The notes under the pieces were generated by a model. It saw only the letters and a program-made list of their open reading frames with translations. It had not been told where the DNA came from and did no database searches. Source: Aquisalimonas sp. 2447 (GTDB lineage Bacteria; Pseudomonadota; Gammaproteobacteria; Nitrococcales; Aquisalimonadaceae). Taken from it: a DNA stretch of 64,000 bases. The stretch's first letter is position 1; each line of letters opens with the position of its first letter. This document shows, piece by piece, positions 7,632-16,121 of the stretch. A program made the translations under genes and the position numbers. The DNA lies in NCBI RefSeq assembly GCF_012044895.1, contig NZ_CP050695.1, forward strand, positions 1,146,501-1,210,500. Reading direction: 5' to 3'.

Positions 7632-8807
7632 TCAGAAGTCCCAGACGTTCTCGATAAGAGGCTCGGCTGCCCCCGCGGCGCATATCCGCACGGTCTCGCT
7701 TATGCCGATTCCCCAGCGTCCGGGGAGGCGCAGGCACAACGGCAGGTGAAAGACCATGTTCTCCCGGAACAGTGTGTCCTGTCCCCGTGCAATGAATCCG
7801 GACCCTTCCACCCATGAGGGCGGGAATCCGGCCCCGACGGTGTATCCGAACACGCCAGAGAAGAACGCCTCATCGGCCACCGGCGCCATGGTGGCTTCCG
7901 CCGCGCGGGCGGCGTCATCGAAGGTATGGCCCGGGCGCATGTGTTCGGTCAACGTCTCGAATAGCGCCCGGCAGGTCGCGCGAATCCGTTCCATGTGCTG
8001 ATCCGGGGTGCCGCAGATGCGCGTGCGCATCATCGGCGCGGTGTAGCGGTGGACGCTGGCACCGAATTCCATGAACACCGGGTCGCCGTCGCGTAGAACG
8101 CGACCGTTGTGATTGGTGTGGATGACGCTGCTGCGCGGGCCGGTTGTGACAATCGGCTGCATGCTCATGAATTCGCTGCCGCCACCCAGCATGGCCTGTG
8201 CCCCGGCTGCCGCGACGGCGCTGTCAGTAGTGCCTGCCGTGATGGCTGCCTCCGCCGCGTCCAGGCCCTGGCGGGTGATGGCGGCGCTGCGGCGAAGGTA
8301 GTCCATTTCGGCGGCGCTTTTCACGCGCCGGATGGCCGGCAGCAGATCGCCGGCGTCGTGAAAACCGCACCCGGGCAGGGCACGGCGCAACCCATCCAGC
8401 AGAGCGGGGCGGAAACCCGGTTGCCAGGCGTCATAACCCACCGTGCGCGTGCCCGCGAGCAGGTCGGTGAGCGGTGCCAATGGTCCGCCGGTGTCTTCCC
8501 AGCGATAGCCCATGAGCTCACTGACGCGGGTGCAGACCACCGCAGGTCCGGTTTCGATGGAAGGCACTTGCAGGGCCGCATAGCCGGGACCGAGGACAAG
8601 GCAGGCATGGACCGACACCTCGAAGGTGGTGTAACCGGTGAGGTAGAAGATGTCCGCGGGGGCAGTCACCAGTAGCGCCTCGAGACCGCGTTGCGCCATG
8701 GCGTGACGGACTTTGTCTTCACGCCGATCCAGTTCCTCGGCACTGAAGGCCACTTCGGCGCCGGCCAGCTCCCGGCGCAAGGCGTCGCGGTAAGTCTCGT
8801 GATCCAT
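7632..8807 (-). CDS. M24-family hydrolase, creatinase/ectoine-hydrolase-like
   Basis: A 391-residue protein with the two-domain creatinase/prolidase layout: an N-terminal domain (about 1-160) and a pita-bread domain to the end. The metal ligands of true M24 aminopeptidases are not kept. In the GD..V-x-D motif the first Asp is Glu (GDPVFMEFG), and the second motif reads RYTAPMMRT without Asp. The later His and Glu motifs are replaced by GAGFPPSWVEGS and FHLPLCL. That pattern is seen in metal-independent members such as creatinase and DoeA-type ectoine hydrolase, so it probably hydrolyses a small amide or cyclic substrate rather than peptides. The ATG at 8807 has GGAG at good spacing; another ATG lies four codons upstream. 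The substrate is not readable. Confidence 0.75.
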   Translation of the reverse strand: MDHETYRDALRRELAGAEVAFSAEELDRREDKVRHAMAQRGLEALLVTAPADIFYLTGYTTFEVSVHACLVLGPGYAALQVPSIETGPAVVCTRVSELMGYRWEDTGGPLAPLTDLLAGTRTVGYDAWQPGFRPALLDGLRRALPGCGFHDAGDLLPAIRRVKSAAEMDYLRRSAAITRQGLDAAEAAITAGTTDSAVAAAGAQAMLGGGSEFMSMQPIVTTGPRSSVIHTNHNGRVLRDGDPVFMEFGASVHRYTAPMMRTRICGTPDQHMERIRATCRALFETLTEHMRPGHTFDDAARAAEATMAPVADEAFFSGVFGYTVGAGFPPSWVEGSGFIARGQDTLFRENMVFHLPLCLRLPGRWGIGISETVRICAAGAAEPLIENVWDF

Positions 8808-8990
8808 GGGGCGCTCCATCGATGGCCGACGCAGGCTTTGTTGGCAAAGGCTCGTTGGTCCCAAGCCTAACGCGGACTCGGGCAACGGGACAGTGAAGGA
8901 GGCGCCGGACAAGTCCACGATCACCCACGGTGCCATCAGGCTGTGGCAGAATCTGCTGCGGATTGGCACCGGCAAGGGGAATTCTGACTC

Positions 8991-9473
8991 ATGACTGATC
9001 ACGACAACGCGCCGCCGCCGGCGACCCCGGGGCGGGAGCTGCCACTGCTCCATGCCCTGTTTGCCCTGGTGGCAGTGGGCCTTCTTTATGCGCCGTTGGT
9101 GGAACTGGGCGACGGGGGCGTCTGGACGCTGATGGATATCGGCGGGGCGTGGGCCATGGCCACCCTGATTGTGCTTGCCCTGCTGGGTATTGCCGCGCTG
9201 CTGCTGATTGCTGCGGATCGGGTCACGTGGGCGCGTCTACTGGTGGTGGACATGCTCATTGTCATTGCGCTGATCCCGGTGGTGGTCGGGGTGGTCATCA
9301 ACTGGGAGGCACCGGTTGTCGGTGTCGCCGGCTTCGGCTGGGGTTTCTGGGCTGCCATCGCCCTGCTGGTCGCCCGTTTCCCGCTGAGCATCTGGATTCG
9401 CACCCACGCCGCACGCGCCCAGGCGCAACTGCAACACCAGGATACCGATCAGGCCGGTGGCCGCGGCGAGTGA
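8991..9473 (+). CDS. Small integral membrane protein of unknown function
   Basis: A 160-residue protein with a short soluble N-terminus (PPPATPGREL) and four hydrophobic segments at about 18-36, 47-71, 76-104 and 109-128. It ends in a charged, Gln-rich cytoplasmic-looking tail (HAARAQAQLQHQ). I do not recognise a family. It is divergent from the M24 gene, with about 180 bp of shared upstream sequence, and its stop codon lies 18 bp from that of the convergent DoxX gene. Confidence 0.6.
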   Translation: MTDHDNAPPPATPGRELPLLHALFALVAVGLLYAPLVELGDGGVWTLMDIGGAWAMATLIVLALLGIAALLLIAADRVTWARLLVVDMLIVIALIPVVVGVVINWEAPVVGVAGFGWGFWAAIALLVARFPLSIWIRTHAARAQAQLQHQDTDQAGGRGE

Positions 9474-9491
9474 TCCTCGCCGCCGGCCTGG

Positions 9492-9887
9492 TTAGTGACG
9501 GTTCAGCCCGATACGGCCCGGACCGGTGAGGATCAGGACCACAGCGGTGAACAGGAAGAAGGCCTGCAGCTCGATGGCCCAGCCACCGGTTCCCGAGAGC
9601 GCGAAGATCTCGTGAGAGTGGGCCAGGAAGATGGCAAACAGCATGTTGATGACAATCAGTAGCGCGCCGATGCCACAGTACCACCCGGCGATGACCATCA
9701 GCGGCGCCAGGATTTCGCCGATGAATACGCCGAAGGCCAGCCACTGGGGCAACCCGGCGCTGGCCAGCATGCCCTGAATGTGGTCGACGCCGCCCAGCAG
9801 TTTGGCGATGCCGTGGGGTAGCATCAGCAGGCCCAGCGTCAGGCGCAGCAGGAACTTGCCCAGGTGGTCGTTCTGCAGAAAAGTCAT
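9492..9887 (-). CDS. DoxX-family membrane protein
   Basis: A 131-residue membrane protein with four hydrophobic helices and the DoxX opening signature (LLRLTLGLLMLPHGIAKLLGG, first 30 residues). The second conserved stretch is FGVFIGEILAPLMVIAGWY. Family members are linked to quinone or thiosulfate metabolism and to redox stress in some bacteria, but many are uncharacterised. No thiosulfate:quinone partner is nearby, so the role is open. Single gene, convergent with the membrane protein to its left. Confidence 0.85.
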   Translation of the reverse strand: MTFLQNDHLGKFLLRLTLGLLMLPHGIAKLLGGVDHIQGMLASAGLPQWLAFGVFIGEILAPLMVIAGWYCGIGALLIVINMLFAIFLAHSHEIFALSGTGGWAIELQAFFLFTAVVLILTGPGRIGLNRH

Positions 9888-10046
9888 CGGTGTCGCTCCT
9901 GTCCGTCGCGTTCCTTGGTTGCGTCCGCCGCAATGCCGGCACAGTCTCGCGGAAGACCCGCGTGCTGTCGACCCGCTGGAGTTTCCGCTCCTGATCTGTT
10001 GCGATGAGCGGTCAGGTTTCCACTATCTCATTGAGGAGTTCCATTC

Positions 10047-10511
10047 ATGCCCGCAGACGTCTTCAAGCTGACCGTCACCCTCCCGCTGCAGACCGCCCGG
10101 GAAATCATTGCCGCGAGTCTCGCCGAGGGGCGCCGCCGGGGGTTGCAGCCTCTCACCGTCGTGGTGGTGGACGCCGGAGGGCACATCGTGTCCCTGGACC
10201 GCGAAGACGGCTCCGGCATCCGCCGCGTGGAAGTCGCGCGGGGCAAGGCCGGTGCCGCTCTGGGTATTGGCATCGGCAGTGGTGTGGTCGGTGAACGCAA
10301 CCAGGGCCGTGATGCCTTCCTGGCCAGTGTGGCCACGGCGTCCAACGGCGAATTCGTGCCCGTCCCTGGTGGTGTTCTGGTGCTGGACGGTGCCGAGCGG
10401 ATCATCGGTGCCGTGGGTGTCAGCGGTGACGCCTCGCCGGAGGACCAGGCCTGTGCCGTTGCCGGTATCGAGGCGGCTGGCTGCCGAGCCGGACTGGACG
10501 CCGCCGGCTGA
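10047..10511 (+). CDS. GlcG/HbpS family haem-binding-like protein
   Basis: A 154-residue single-domain protein of the DUF336/GlcG-HbpS family. Conserved features are LQTAREIIAASLAEGRRRGL (about 13-32), LTVVVVDAGGHIVSLDRED and the terminal glycine-rich VPVPGGVLVL...GAVGVSGDASPEDQACA segment that forms the typical octameric fold. Relatives bind haem or cob(III)alamin, or accompany glycolate and diol catabolism genes. No such genes are near here. TTGAGGAG precedes the ATG. The cytoplasmic role is unknown. Confidence 0.88.
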   Translation: MPADVFKLTVTLPLQTAREIIAASLAEGRRRGLQPLTVVVVDAGGHIVSLDREDGSGIRRVEVARGKAGAALGIGIGSGVVGERNQGRDAFLASVATASNGEFVPVPGGVLVLDGAERIIGAVGVSGDASPEDQACAVAGIEAAGCRAGLDAAG

Positions 10512-10525
10512 ATACCGTATAGGTG

Positions 10526-11458
10526 TCAGGCGCCGGGGCGGAGTGTCCCCAGCGCCTGATGCAATCGCACCGGCACGTCGGCATCAAGCTCTCGCTTCCA
10601 TGTGACCGTCGCCGGCGGAAACAGCAGGATTACCGTCGAGCCCATGTTGAAGCGCCCCATCTCTTCGCCGCGTTCCAGCTGCACGGGGTTGGTGTCATAA
10701 CGCCGGGCGTGCAGCGCGCGTCCCCGGGGCGGGGTCACCTCGCCGGCCCAGGTCGTCTCGATGCTGCCCACGTTGATGGCGCCCACCAGCACCATGGCCA
10801 TGGGGCCGGCGGAGGTGTCAAAGAGGCAGGCGACGCGTTCGTTGCGGGCGAACAGCCGTGGCACCGTGCGCACCGTATGGCGCCCGACACTGAACAGCCG
10901 TCCCGGGATATGGACCATCTCCCGCAGGGTTCCGCCCGCCGGCATGTGCACCCGATGGTAGTTCGCCGGTGACAGGTAGATGGTGGCGAAGGCGCCGTCC
11001 AGGAACGGCGCCGCCCGGTCCGCCGATCCCCCAAGGAGGTCCACCAGCGAGTAGTCCTGGCCCTTGGCCTGGATGATCCGCTGGTCGTGCAAATGACCCA
11101 GGGCGCTCACGGCGCCGTCCGCCGGGCAGCACAGGGCGTCATCGTCCTCCGGCATGGGGCGCGCACCGGGTTTCAGGGCCCGGGTGAAGAAACTGTTGAA
11201 GTCCGGGTAGGCGTCCGGGTCCGGTTCCAGCGCCTCGCCCATGTCTACGCCGAAACGGCGGATGAACCAGCGGGTCAGCGCTCGCCGCAGCCATTTCCGC
11301 CGGCTCCGCGTGACCCGGTGGGTGAGCCGGGAGACCGCGTGCTGCGGTAGCGGGTACAGGGGCAGCGACTTGAGCCGGTCGGCAAGGCTGGCTGCGCCGG
11401 TGAGATACCGCTGGTCACCGCTGTGGGTAGCCCGCCCGGAGGATTCAGGACGAGCCAT
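10526..11458 (-). CDS. psd: Phosphatidylserine decarboxylase proenzyme
   Basis: About 310 residues. The enzyme makes phosphatidylethanolamine from phosphatidylserine at the inner membrane. The self-cleavage site that creates the pyruvoyl group is visible near the C-terminus as NMGSTVILLF (GST, serine becomes pyruvoyl). Other signatures are FNSFFTRALKPGARP, SPANYHRVHMP and the ETTWAGEVTPP region. The ATG at 11458 overlaps the last 14 bases of the SCO1-like gene upstream, which suggests translational coupling. An upstream in-frame start would extend the protein with unrelated sequence. Beta and alpha chains are expected after cleavage. Confidence 0.93.
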   Translation of the reverse strand: MARPESSGRATHSGDQRYLTGAASLADRLKSLPLYPLPQHAVSRLTHRVTRSRRKWLRRALTRWFIRRFGVDMGEALEPDPDAYPDFNSFFTRALKPGARPMPEDDDALCCPADGAVSALGHLHDQRIIQAKGQDYSLVDLLGGSADRAAPFLDGAFATIYLSPANYHRVHMPAGGTLREMVHIPGRLFSVGRHTVRTVPRLFARNERVACLFDTSAGPMAMVLVGAINVGSIETTWAGEVTPPRGRALHARRYDTNPVQLERGEEMGRFNMGSTVILLFPPATVTWKRELDADVPVRLHQALGTLRPGA

Positions 11459-12098
11459 GGAAATCGAGAATGGTGGCCAGGTCGCGACCAATTTCCCGGG
11501 CCCGATGCGGCGAGCCGAACATGGCCTGGAAGCGCCCGTCCGGGTTCACCAGCAGCACCGAGGCGCCGTGGTCCACCATGTAGTCGTTGCCGCCGTCTTC
11601 GTCATGGCGGATGTGGGCAATGCCCATGTCTCGCGCAAGCACGTCGATCTCGTCCAGGGAGCCGGTGATACCACGGAAATCATCGCGGAAATTGGTGACG
11701 TACGCCTCCAGGCGCTCCGGCGTGTCGCGTTTCGGGTCCACGGTGACGAACACGGTCTGCAGTTCTCCGCCCTTGCCCTGATCCTCCATCATCTCGTGAA
11801 CGCGGCTGAGCTCGGCCAGGGTCATGGGACAGATGTCGGGGCAGTGGGTGAAACCGAAGAACAGCAGGGTCCACTGACCCTCGAGATCCGCCCGGGTGAA
11901 GGAATCGCCGTTGTGATCCACCAGCTGGAAGTCGGTGATATCACGGCCGCCTTCCATGTAGGTGGCATCGAGGTCGGAGTTCGCCAGGGTGGCGGGCGCG
12001 AACAGGTTGTTGGCCGCCCACATGCCGCCGATCAGTGCGACCAGGGCAGCGGAGATGCCGGCGATGGTGATCAGGGAAGTCTGCAGTGTCTTTGTCAT
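11445..12098 (-). CDS. SCO1/SenC family copper chaperone (cytochrome oxidase assembly)
   Basis: A 217-residue, single-pass, periplasm-facing thioredoxin-fold protein. The membrane anchor is at about 9-29. The copper-binding motif C-P-D-I-C has Cys86 and Cys90, with the distal ligand His177 in DYMVDHGAS. SCO proteins deliver copper to the CuA centre of cytochrome oxidase or act as thiol reductases. The long upstream extension of the frame is rejected because the ATG at 12098 starts the signal anchor. Its 3' end overlaps psd by 14 bp. No oxidase subunits are nearby. Confidence 0.92.
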   Translation of the reverse strand: MTKTLQTSLITIAGISAALVALIGGMWAANNLFAPATLANSDLDATYMEGGRDITDFQLVDHNGDSFTRADLEGQWTLLFFGFTHCPDICPMTLAELSRVHEMMEDQGKGGELQTVFVTVDPKRDTPERLEAYVTNFRDDFRGITGSLDEIDVLARDMGIAHIRHDEDGGNDYMVDHGASVLLVNPDGRFQAMFGSPHRAREIGRDLATILDFHGSS

Positions 12099-12248
12099 GG
12101 TGCGGGATTCTGTCACAGGCCTGGTGTCAAGGAAACGCTGAACGATGGCAACAGTCTGACTGCGGCATCGCCCGCCGGTTCCCGGGGCCGGCAAAATGCG
12201 CCGCTGTCGGTTATCATGGCGCGCTGATTGAATCACCCGGAGTACGGC

Positions 12249-13196
12249 ATGTTCGAGACACACCGCCCCGTGGAGTCCCTGGTCACACTGCGCGACTATG
12301 TGCGCTGGGGTGGCAGCCGGTTCCGCGAGGCCGGTCTGGTGTTCGGTCACGGCACCGACAACGCACTGGATGAAGCCGCGGCGCTGGTGCTGCATACGCT
12401 GCACCTGGAGCCGGACATGTCCGAGCCGTTCTGGGATGCCCGGGTGACGGCCGCCGAGGGCGAGGCCATCGTCGCGCGCATGGAGCGCCGGGTCGGCGAG
12501 CGTCTGCCGCTGCCGTACCTGACCCACGAGGCATGGTTCGCGGGACTGCCTTTCTTTGTGGACCAGCGGGTGCTCGTGCCGCGTTCACCGGTGGCTGAAC
12601 TGATCGCGCACCGCTTCGCGCCCTGGCTGGATGCGGACGCGGTGGAGCGGGTTCTGGACATAGGGACGGGCAGCGGCTGTATTGCCATCGCCTGCGCCCT
12701 TGCCCTGGACAACGCCGTGGTGGACGCCGCCGACATCTCCGAGGATGCCCTGGAGGTAGCCCGGGTGAACATCAAGCGCCATCATCTGCAAGAGTGGGTG
12801 CAGCCGGTACAGGCCGACGTCTTCGATGGTCTCGTCCCCGGGACGCGCTATGATCTGATCGTGGCCAATCCTCCGTATGTGGATGCCGGGGACATGGCGT
12901 CCCTGCCGGAGGAGTACCGCCACGAGCCGCGCCTCGGGCTTGCCGCCGGTGACGACGGTCTCGACGTGGTACACCGGGTGCTGGCCGAGGCGCCTCGCTG
13001 GCTGAGCGAGAACGGGCTGCTGGTGGTGGAGGTGGGCAACAGCGCGCCGGCGGTTGAAGCCGCGTGGCCGGAAGTGCCCTTCGAGTGGCTGCAGTTCGAG
13101 CGCGGGGGCCACGGCGTATTCGTGCTGACGGCAGCAGAGCTTGCCACCCACGCCGGCGCGTTCCGCCGCGACCGGGGCAGAGGCGCGGTGAGCTGA
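12249..13196 (+). CDS. prmB: 50S ribosomal protein L3 N5-glutamine methyltransferase
   Basis: A 315-residue HemK-family methyltransferase. It has the SAM-binding [13 protein letters not shown] (136-148) and the catalytic NPPYV (207-211) that contacts the glutamine side chain. The N-terminal helical domain, the absence of a neighbouring prfA, and its position immediately before aroC match PrmB, which modifies Gln150 of L3. The ATG at 12249 is taken as the start (GGAG 8 nt upstream) rather than the TTG seven codons earlier. It is followed by aroC after 61 bp. Confidence 0.93.
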   Translation: MFETHRPVESLVTLRDYVRWGGSRFREAGLVFGHGTDNALDEAAALVLHTLHLEPDMSEPFWDARVTAAEGEAIVARMERRVGERLPLPYLTHEAWFAGLPFFVDQRVLVPRSPVAELIAHRFAPWLDADAVERVLDIGTGSGCIAIACALALDNAVVDAADISEDALEVARVNIKRHHLQEWVQPVQADVFDGLVPGTRYDLIVANPPYVDAGDMASLPEEYRHEPRLGLAAGDDGLDVVHRVLAEAPRWLSENGLLVVEVGNSAPAVEAAWPEVPFEWLQFERGGHGVFVLTAAELATHAGAFRRDRGRGAVS

Positions 13197-13257
13197 CCAT
13201 CAGTAACGGGGCCCGGTGTGGCCGCCGTAACACAGAGATCGCAACCAGAAGGCTGAT

Positions 13258-14370
13258 ATGTCCGGAAATACGTTCGGCAAGCTGTTCCAGCTCACCACCT
13301 TCGGTGAAAGCCACGGGCCCGCCCTGGGTGCCATCGTCGACGGTTGTCCGCCCGGTCTGGCGCTGACCGAGGCTGATTTGCAGCACGATCTGGACCGCCG
13401 CCGCCCCGGTACGTCCCGATATACCACCCAGCGCCGGGAGCCGGACCAGGTGCGGATTCTCTCCGGCGTGTTCGAGGGGCGAACCACGGGCACTCCCATC
13501 GGTCTGCTGATCGAGAATACCGACCAGAAGTCCAAGGATTATTCCGAAATCGCTGCCACCTTCCGACCGGGGCACGCCGACTACACCTACATGCAGAAGT
13601 ACGGCGTCCGCGACTATCGTGGCGGGGGGCGCTCGTCGGCCCGCGAGACCGCCATGCGCGTGGCGGCTGGCGCGATTGCCAAGAAGTGGCTGGCCCAGCG
13701 TTACGGTGTGCACATCCGTGGCTATTTGTCGCAGCTGGGCCCGATACGGCTTGCCCTGCGGGACTGGCAGGCGGTGGATGACAACCCCTTCTTCTGCGGT
13801 GACCCGGAACGGGTGCCGGAACTCGAGGACTACATGAACCGCCTGCGCAAGGACCTGGACTCCGTGGGCGCCGAGGTCACGGTGCTGGCAGAGGGGTGCC
13901 CGCCGGGCTGGGGTGAGCCCGTGTTCGACCGCCTGGATGCCGATCTGGCTCATGCGCTCATGAGTATCAATGCGGTGAAGGGGGTCCAGATCGGTGCCGG
14001 TTTCGACGCGGTGAGCCAGCGGGGGACCGAGCACAGGGATGAACTCACCCCGGACGGCTTCGTGGGAAACAATTCCGGCGGCGTGCTCGGCGGCATCTCC
14101 ACCGGCCAGGACGTGGTGGCTTCCATGGCGCTCAAGCCCACCTCCAGCATCGTCACCCCCGGGCGCTCCATCAACGCCACCGGACAGCCGGTGGAGGTGG
14201 TGACCAAGGGTCGCCACGATCCCTGCGTGGGCATCCGCGCCACGCCCATCGCCGAGGCCATGATGGCGCTGGTACTCATGGATCACGCCCTGCGCCACCG
14301 CGCCCAGAACGGCGACGTGGAACCGCCGCTGACGCCCATCCCCGCGGAACCGGGCCGTCGGGGCGAGTAG
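13258..14370 (+). CDS. aroC: Chorismate synthase
   Basis: A 370-residue FMN-dependent enzyme that converts 5-enolpyruvylshikimate-3-phosphate to chorismate, the branch point to aromatic amino acids. All three signatures are present: [18 protein letters not shown] (near 17-34), [22 protein letters not shown] (about 122-143) and the C-terminal [17 protein letters not shown]. Length is typical (350-390). It follows prmB and is 3 bp from the MFS gene, so these three probably form one operon. Confidence 0.97.
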   Translation: MSGNTFGKLFQLTTFGESHGPALGAIVDGCPPGLALTEADLQHDLDRRRPGTSRYTTQRREPDQVRILSGVFEGRTTGTPIGLLIENTDQKSKDYSEIAATFRPGHADYTYMQKYGVRDYRGGGRSSARETAMRVAAGAIAKKWLAQRYGVHIRGYLSQLGPIRLALRDWQAVDDNPFFCGDPERVPELEDYMNRLRKDLDSVGAEVTVLAEGCPPGWGEPVFDRLDADLAHALMSINAVKGVQIGAGFDAVSQRGTEHRDELTPDGFVGNNSGGVLGGISTGQDVVASMALKPTSSIVTPGRSINATGQPVEVVTKGRHDPCVGIRATPIAEAMMALVLMDHALRHRAQNGDVEPPLTPIPAEPGRRGE

Positions 14371-14373
14371 CGC

Positions 14374-15540
14374 GTGCCGGCCGGCCTGCCGTACTGGCGG
14401 CTCTCCGCCTTTTACTGCTTTTTCTTCGCCGTGCTGGGCGGCCTCGCCCCGTACTGGGGGCCGTACCTCAATGCCGAGGGGTTCTCGGCGGCGGAGATCG
14501 GCCAGCTCATTGCCATCCTCCACGCCACCAAGATCGTCGCCCCCAACGTCTGGGGGTTGATCGCCGACCGGACCGGCCGGCGGATGGCCGTAGTCCGCAT
14601 CGGCGCGCTGGCGGCACTGGTCACCTTCGCCGGCGTCCTGCTGGGCAGCAGCTTCTGGTGGCTCGCCCTGGTGATGGCACTGTTCAGCTTCTTCTGGAAC
14701 GCCGCGCTGCCCCAGTTCGAAGCCAATACCATGAACCACCTGGGCCAGGCGGATCACCGCTACAGCCGGATCCGTCTGTGGGGTTCTGTGGGGTTCATCA
14801 TCTCGGTGGTGGGTTTCGGCGAACTGATCGACCGCTTCGGCGTGCACATACTGCCGTGGCTGTTGCTGGTGCTGTTCGTCGGGCTCTGGGTGTCCAGCCA
14901 GATCGCCCCGGAGGCCCGACAGCACAGCCATCACCAGCACAGCGATCCCATCCTGCGGGTGTTGCTGCGCCCCGATGTGATCGGCTTCTTCCTCGCCTGC
15001 TTCCTGCTCAAGGCGAGCCACGGGCCCTACTACGCCTTCTTCAGCATCTACCTGGAAGAGGTCGGTTACAGCAGCAGCATGATCGGCATTCTCTGGGCCG
15101 TGGGCGTAGTGGCAGAAATTCTGCTTTTCCTGGTCATGCACCGCTTGCTGCCGCGCTTCGGCGCCCGCTGGCTGATGACCGTGGCCATGCTGCTCTCCGC
15201 CCTGCGCTGGATTCTCATCGCCGCCGCGCCGCAGCTCCTGCCCGTGCTCCTGTTCGCCCAGGGCCTGCACGCCGCCTCCTTCGGCGTCTACCACGCCGTG
15301 GGCATCGCCCTGGTGAACCGCTACTTTGTCGGCAGCAACCAGGGCCGTGGCCAGGCGCTCTACAGCAGCATCACCTTCGGCGCCGGCGTGGCCGTGGGCA
15401 GCCTGGCCAGCGGACTGCTCTGGGACGTCCTGGGCGGCAGCATGACCTTCTACCTGGGTGCGCTGGCCGCTGGACTGGCCGCAGTGATTGCCATGGCAAG
15501 CCTGCCGGGGCGACACGCCGAGGAGCCGGTTCCGGCATGA
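14374..15540 (+). CDS. MFS transporter, HcaT/nucleoside-symporter-like
   Basis: A 388-residue twelve-helix major facilitator protein. The N-terminus (YWRLSAFYCFFFAVLGGLAPYWG) and the loop GLIADRTGRRMAV, containing the D-R-x-G-R-R loop between helices 2 and 3, are typical of the 3-phenylpropionate/H+ symporter HcaT subgroup. A His-rich cytoplasmic loop (HSHHQHS, about 188-194) separates the two halves. The substrate is not determined. Start GTG at 14374 lies 3 bp after aroC. Members of this subgroup in this position are common in gammaproteobacteria with no known substrate. Confidence 0.85.
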   Translation: MPAGLPYWRLSAFYCFFFAVLGGLAPYWGPYLNAEGFSAAEIGQLIAILHATKIVAPNVWGLIADRTGRRMAVVRIGALAALVTFAGVLLGSSFWWLALVMALFSFFWNAALPQFEANTMNHLGQADHRYSRIRLWGSVGFIISVVGFGELIDRFGVHILPWLLLVLFVGLWVSSQIAPEARQHSHHQHSDPILRVLLRPDVIGFFLACFLLKASHGPYYAFFSIYLEEVGYSSSMIGILWAVGVVAEILLFLVMHRLLPRFGARWLMTVAMLLSALRWILIAAAPQLLPVLLFAQGLHAASFGVYHAVGIALVNRYFVGSNQGRGQALYSSITFGAGVAVGSLASGLLWDVLGGSMTFYLGALAAGLAAVIAMASLPGRHAEEPVPA

Positions 15541-15586
15541 TGGTTACGGGGTGCTTCGTACGGTTTGCGTTCGCGGCGAATCTGGG

Positions 15587-15698
15587 GCGCCGGGGCGGGG
15601 ACTTTGGTTCCGGACACGCCGCAAGTACGTCCTTGTAGGCTCGGCTCCAGCCATCCATGGCTGGAGACGGTCCGGAACCAAAGTCCCCGCCCCGGCGC
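15587..15698. repeat. Fold-back element, copy A (28-bp arms, 56-nt core)
   Basis: Left arm 15587-15614 and right arm 15671-15698 are perfect 28-bp reverse complements. Between them lies a 56-nt core (15615-15670) that starts CACGCCGCAAGTACGTCC and contains an inner hairpin CTCCAGCCAT-CC-ATGGCTGGAG. The same core, with three substitutions, occurs at 49515-49570, but there the arms have a different sequence and are again complementary to each other. No coding capacity. It could be a mobile hairpin element or act as a terminator after the MFS gene. Confidence 0.8.
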
Positions 15699-15746
15699 GT
15701 GCCGTGGAGGTGAATCCGGTGGTGCATCCGGGGCTGCTGGTGCCTC

Positions 15747-15969
15747 GTCATGGGTTGGCTGGAGGATGACTGCTGGGGCGACTAGCGGAGCCCCGGAACG
15801 CAGGCCGTCCGGCCCCGAAGGGGTGGCCGCAGGGATGCGGCCACCGGCGCCCAGCGCATGGATGCGCTGTAAGCCGGCCAGGCCGGAGTGGAGGGAACTT
15901 TTCTTCGAGAGAAGAAAAGTTAGGCGGAGCTCCGGAGCCCCAGCAGTCATCCCCCAGCCAACCCATGAC
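15747..15969. repeat. Large structured fold-back element, 33-bp arms
   Basis: Arms 15747-15779 and 15937-15969 are reverse complements with one mismatch (GTCATGGGTTGGCTGG...TGCTGGGGC). The 157-nt interior holds several perfect hairpins: GGTGGCCGC-AGGGAT-GCGGCCACC (15822-15845), CAGCGCAT-GG-ATGCGCTG (15852-15869) and AACTTTTCTTC-GAGA-GAAGAAAAGTT (15896-15921). The centre CATGGATG is the reverse complement of the CATCCATG centre of copy A, so this may be a related element in the opposite orientation. No gene is visible inside. Confidence 0.75.
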
Positions 15970-16063
15970 CCATCCGTAAGCTGCCAATAGCCTGAGTCAG
16001 GGGGCTTGAACGAAGCCAAATTGCGCCACATCTCCGTGGATACATCGCTAACGCGGAATCCGT

Positions 16064-16069
16064 TATACT
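16064..16069 (+). promoter_or_regulatory. Possible -10 box of the leuC promoter
   Basis: TATACT about 53 bp before the leuC start is a good sigma-70 -10 hexamer in otherwise GC-rich DNA. The -35 region 17 nt upstream (TACATC-like) is weak, so an activator may be needed. The remainder of 15970-16121 shows no other element. Confidence 0.4.
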
Positions 16070-16121
16070 TACGGGTTTGCAGGCAAACTGAACACTGAAA
16101 GGCCGCGGGCCGGGTGAGGAT

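Noticed and set aside
12772-15516. A 914-codon open frame on the minus strand across prmB, aroC and the MFS gene
   Set aside because: It is antisense to three clearly recognisable genes and has the His/Gln/Gly-rich composition of a shadow frame in GC-rich DNA.
15587-15698. Fold-back copy A as a CRISPR repeat or integron attC site
   Set aside because: There is one copy per locus with no spacer array, no cas or integrase genes, and the arms change between loci.
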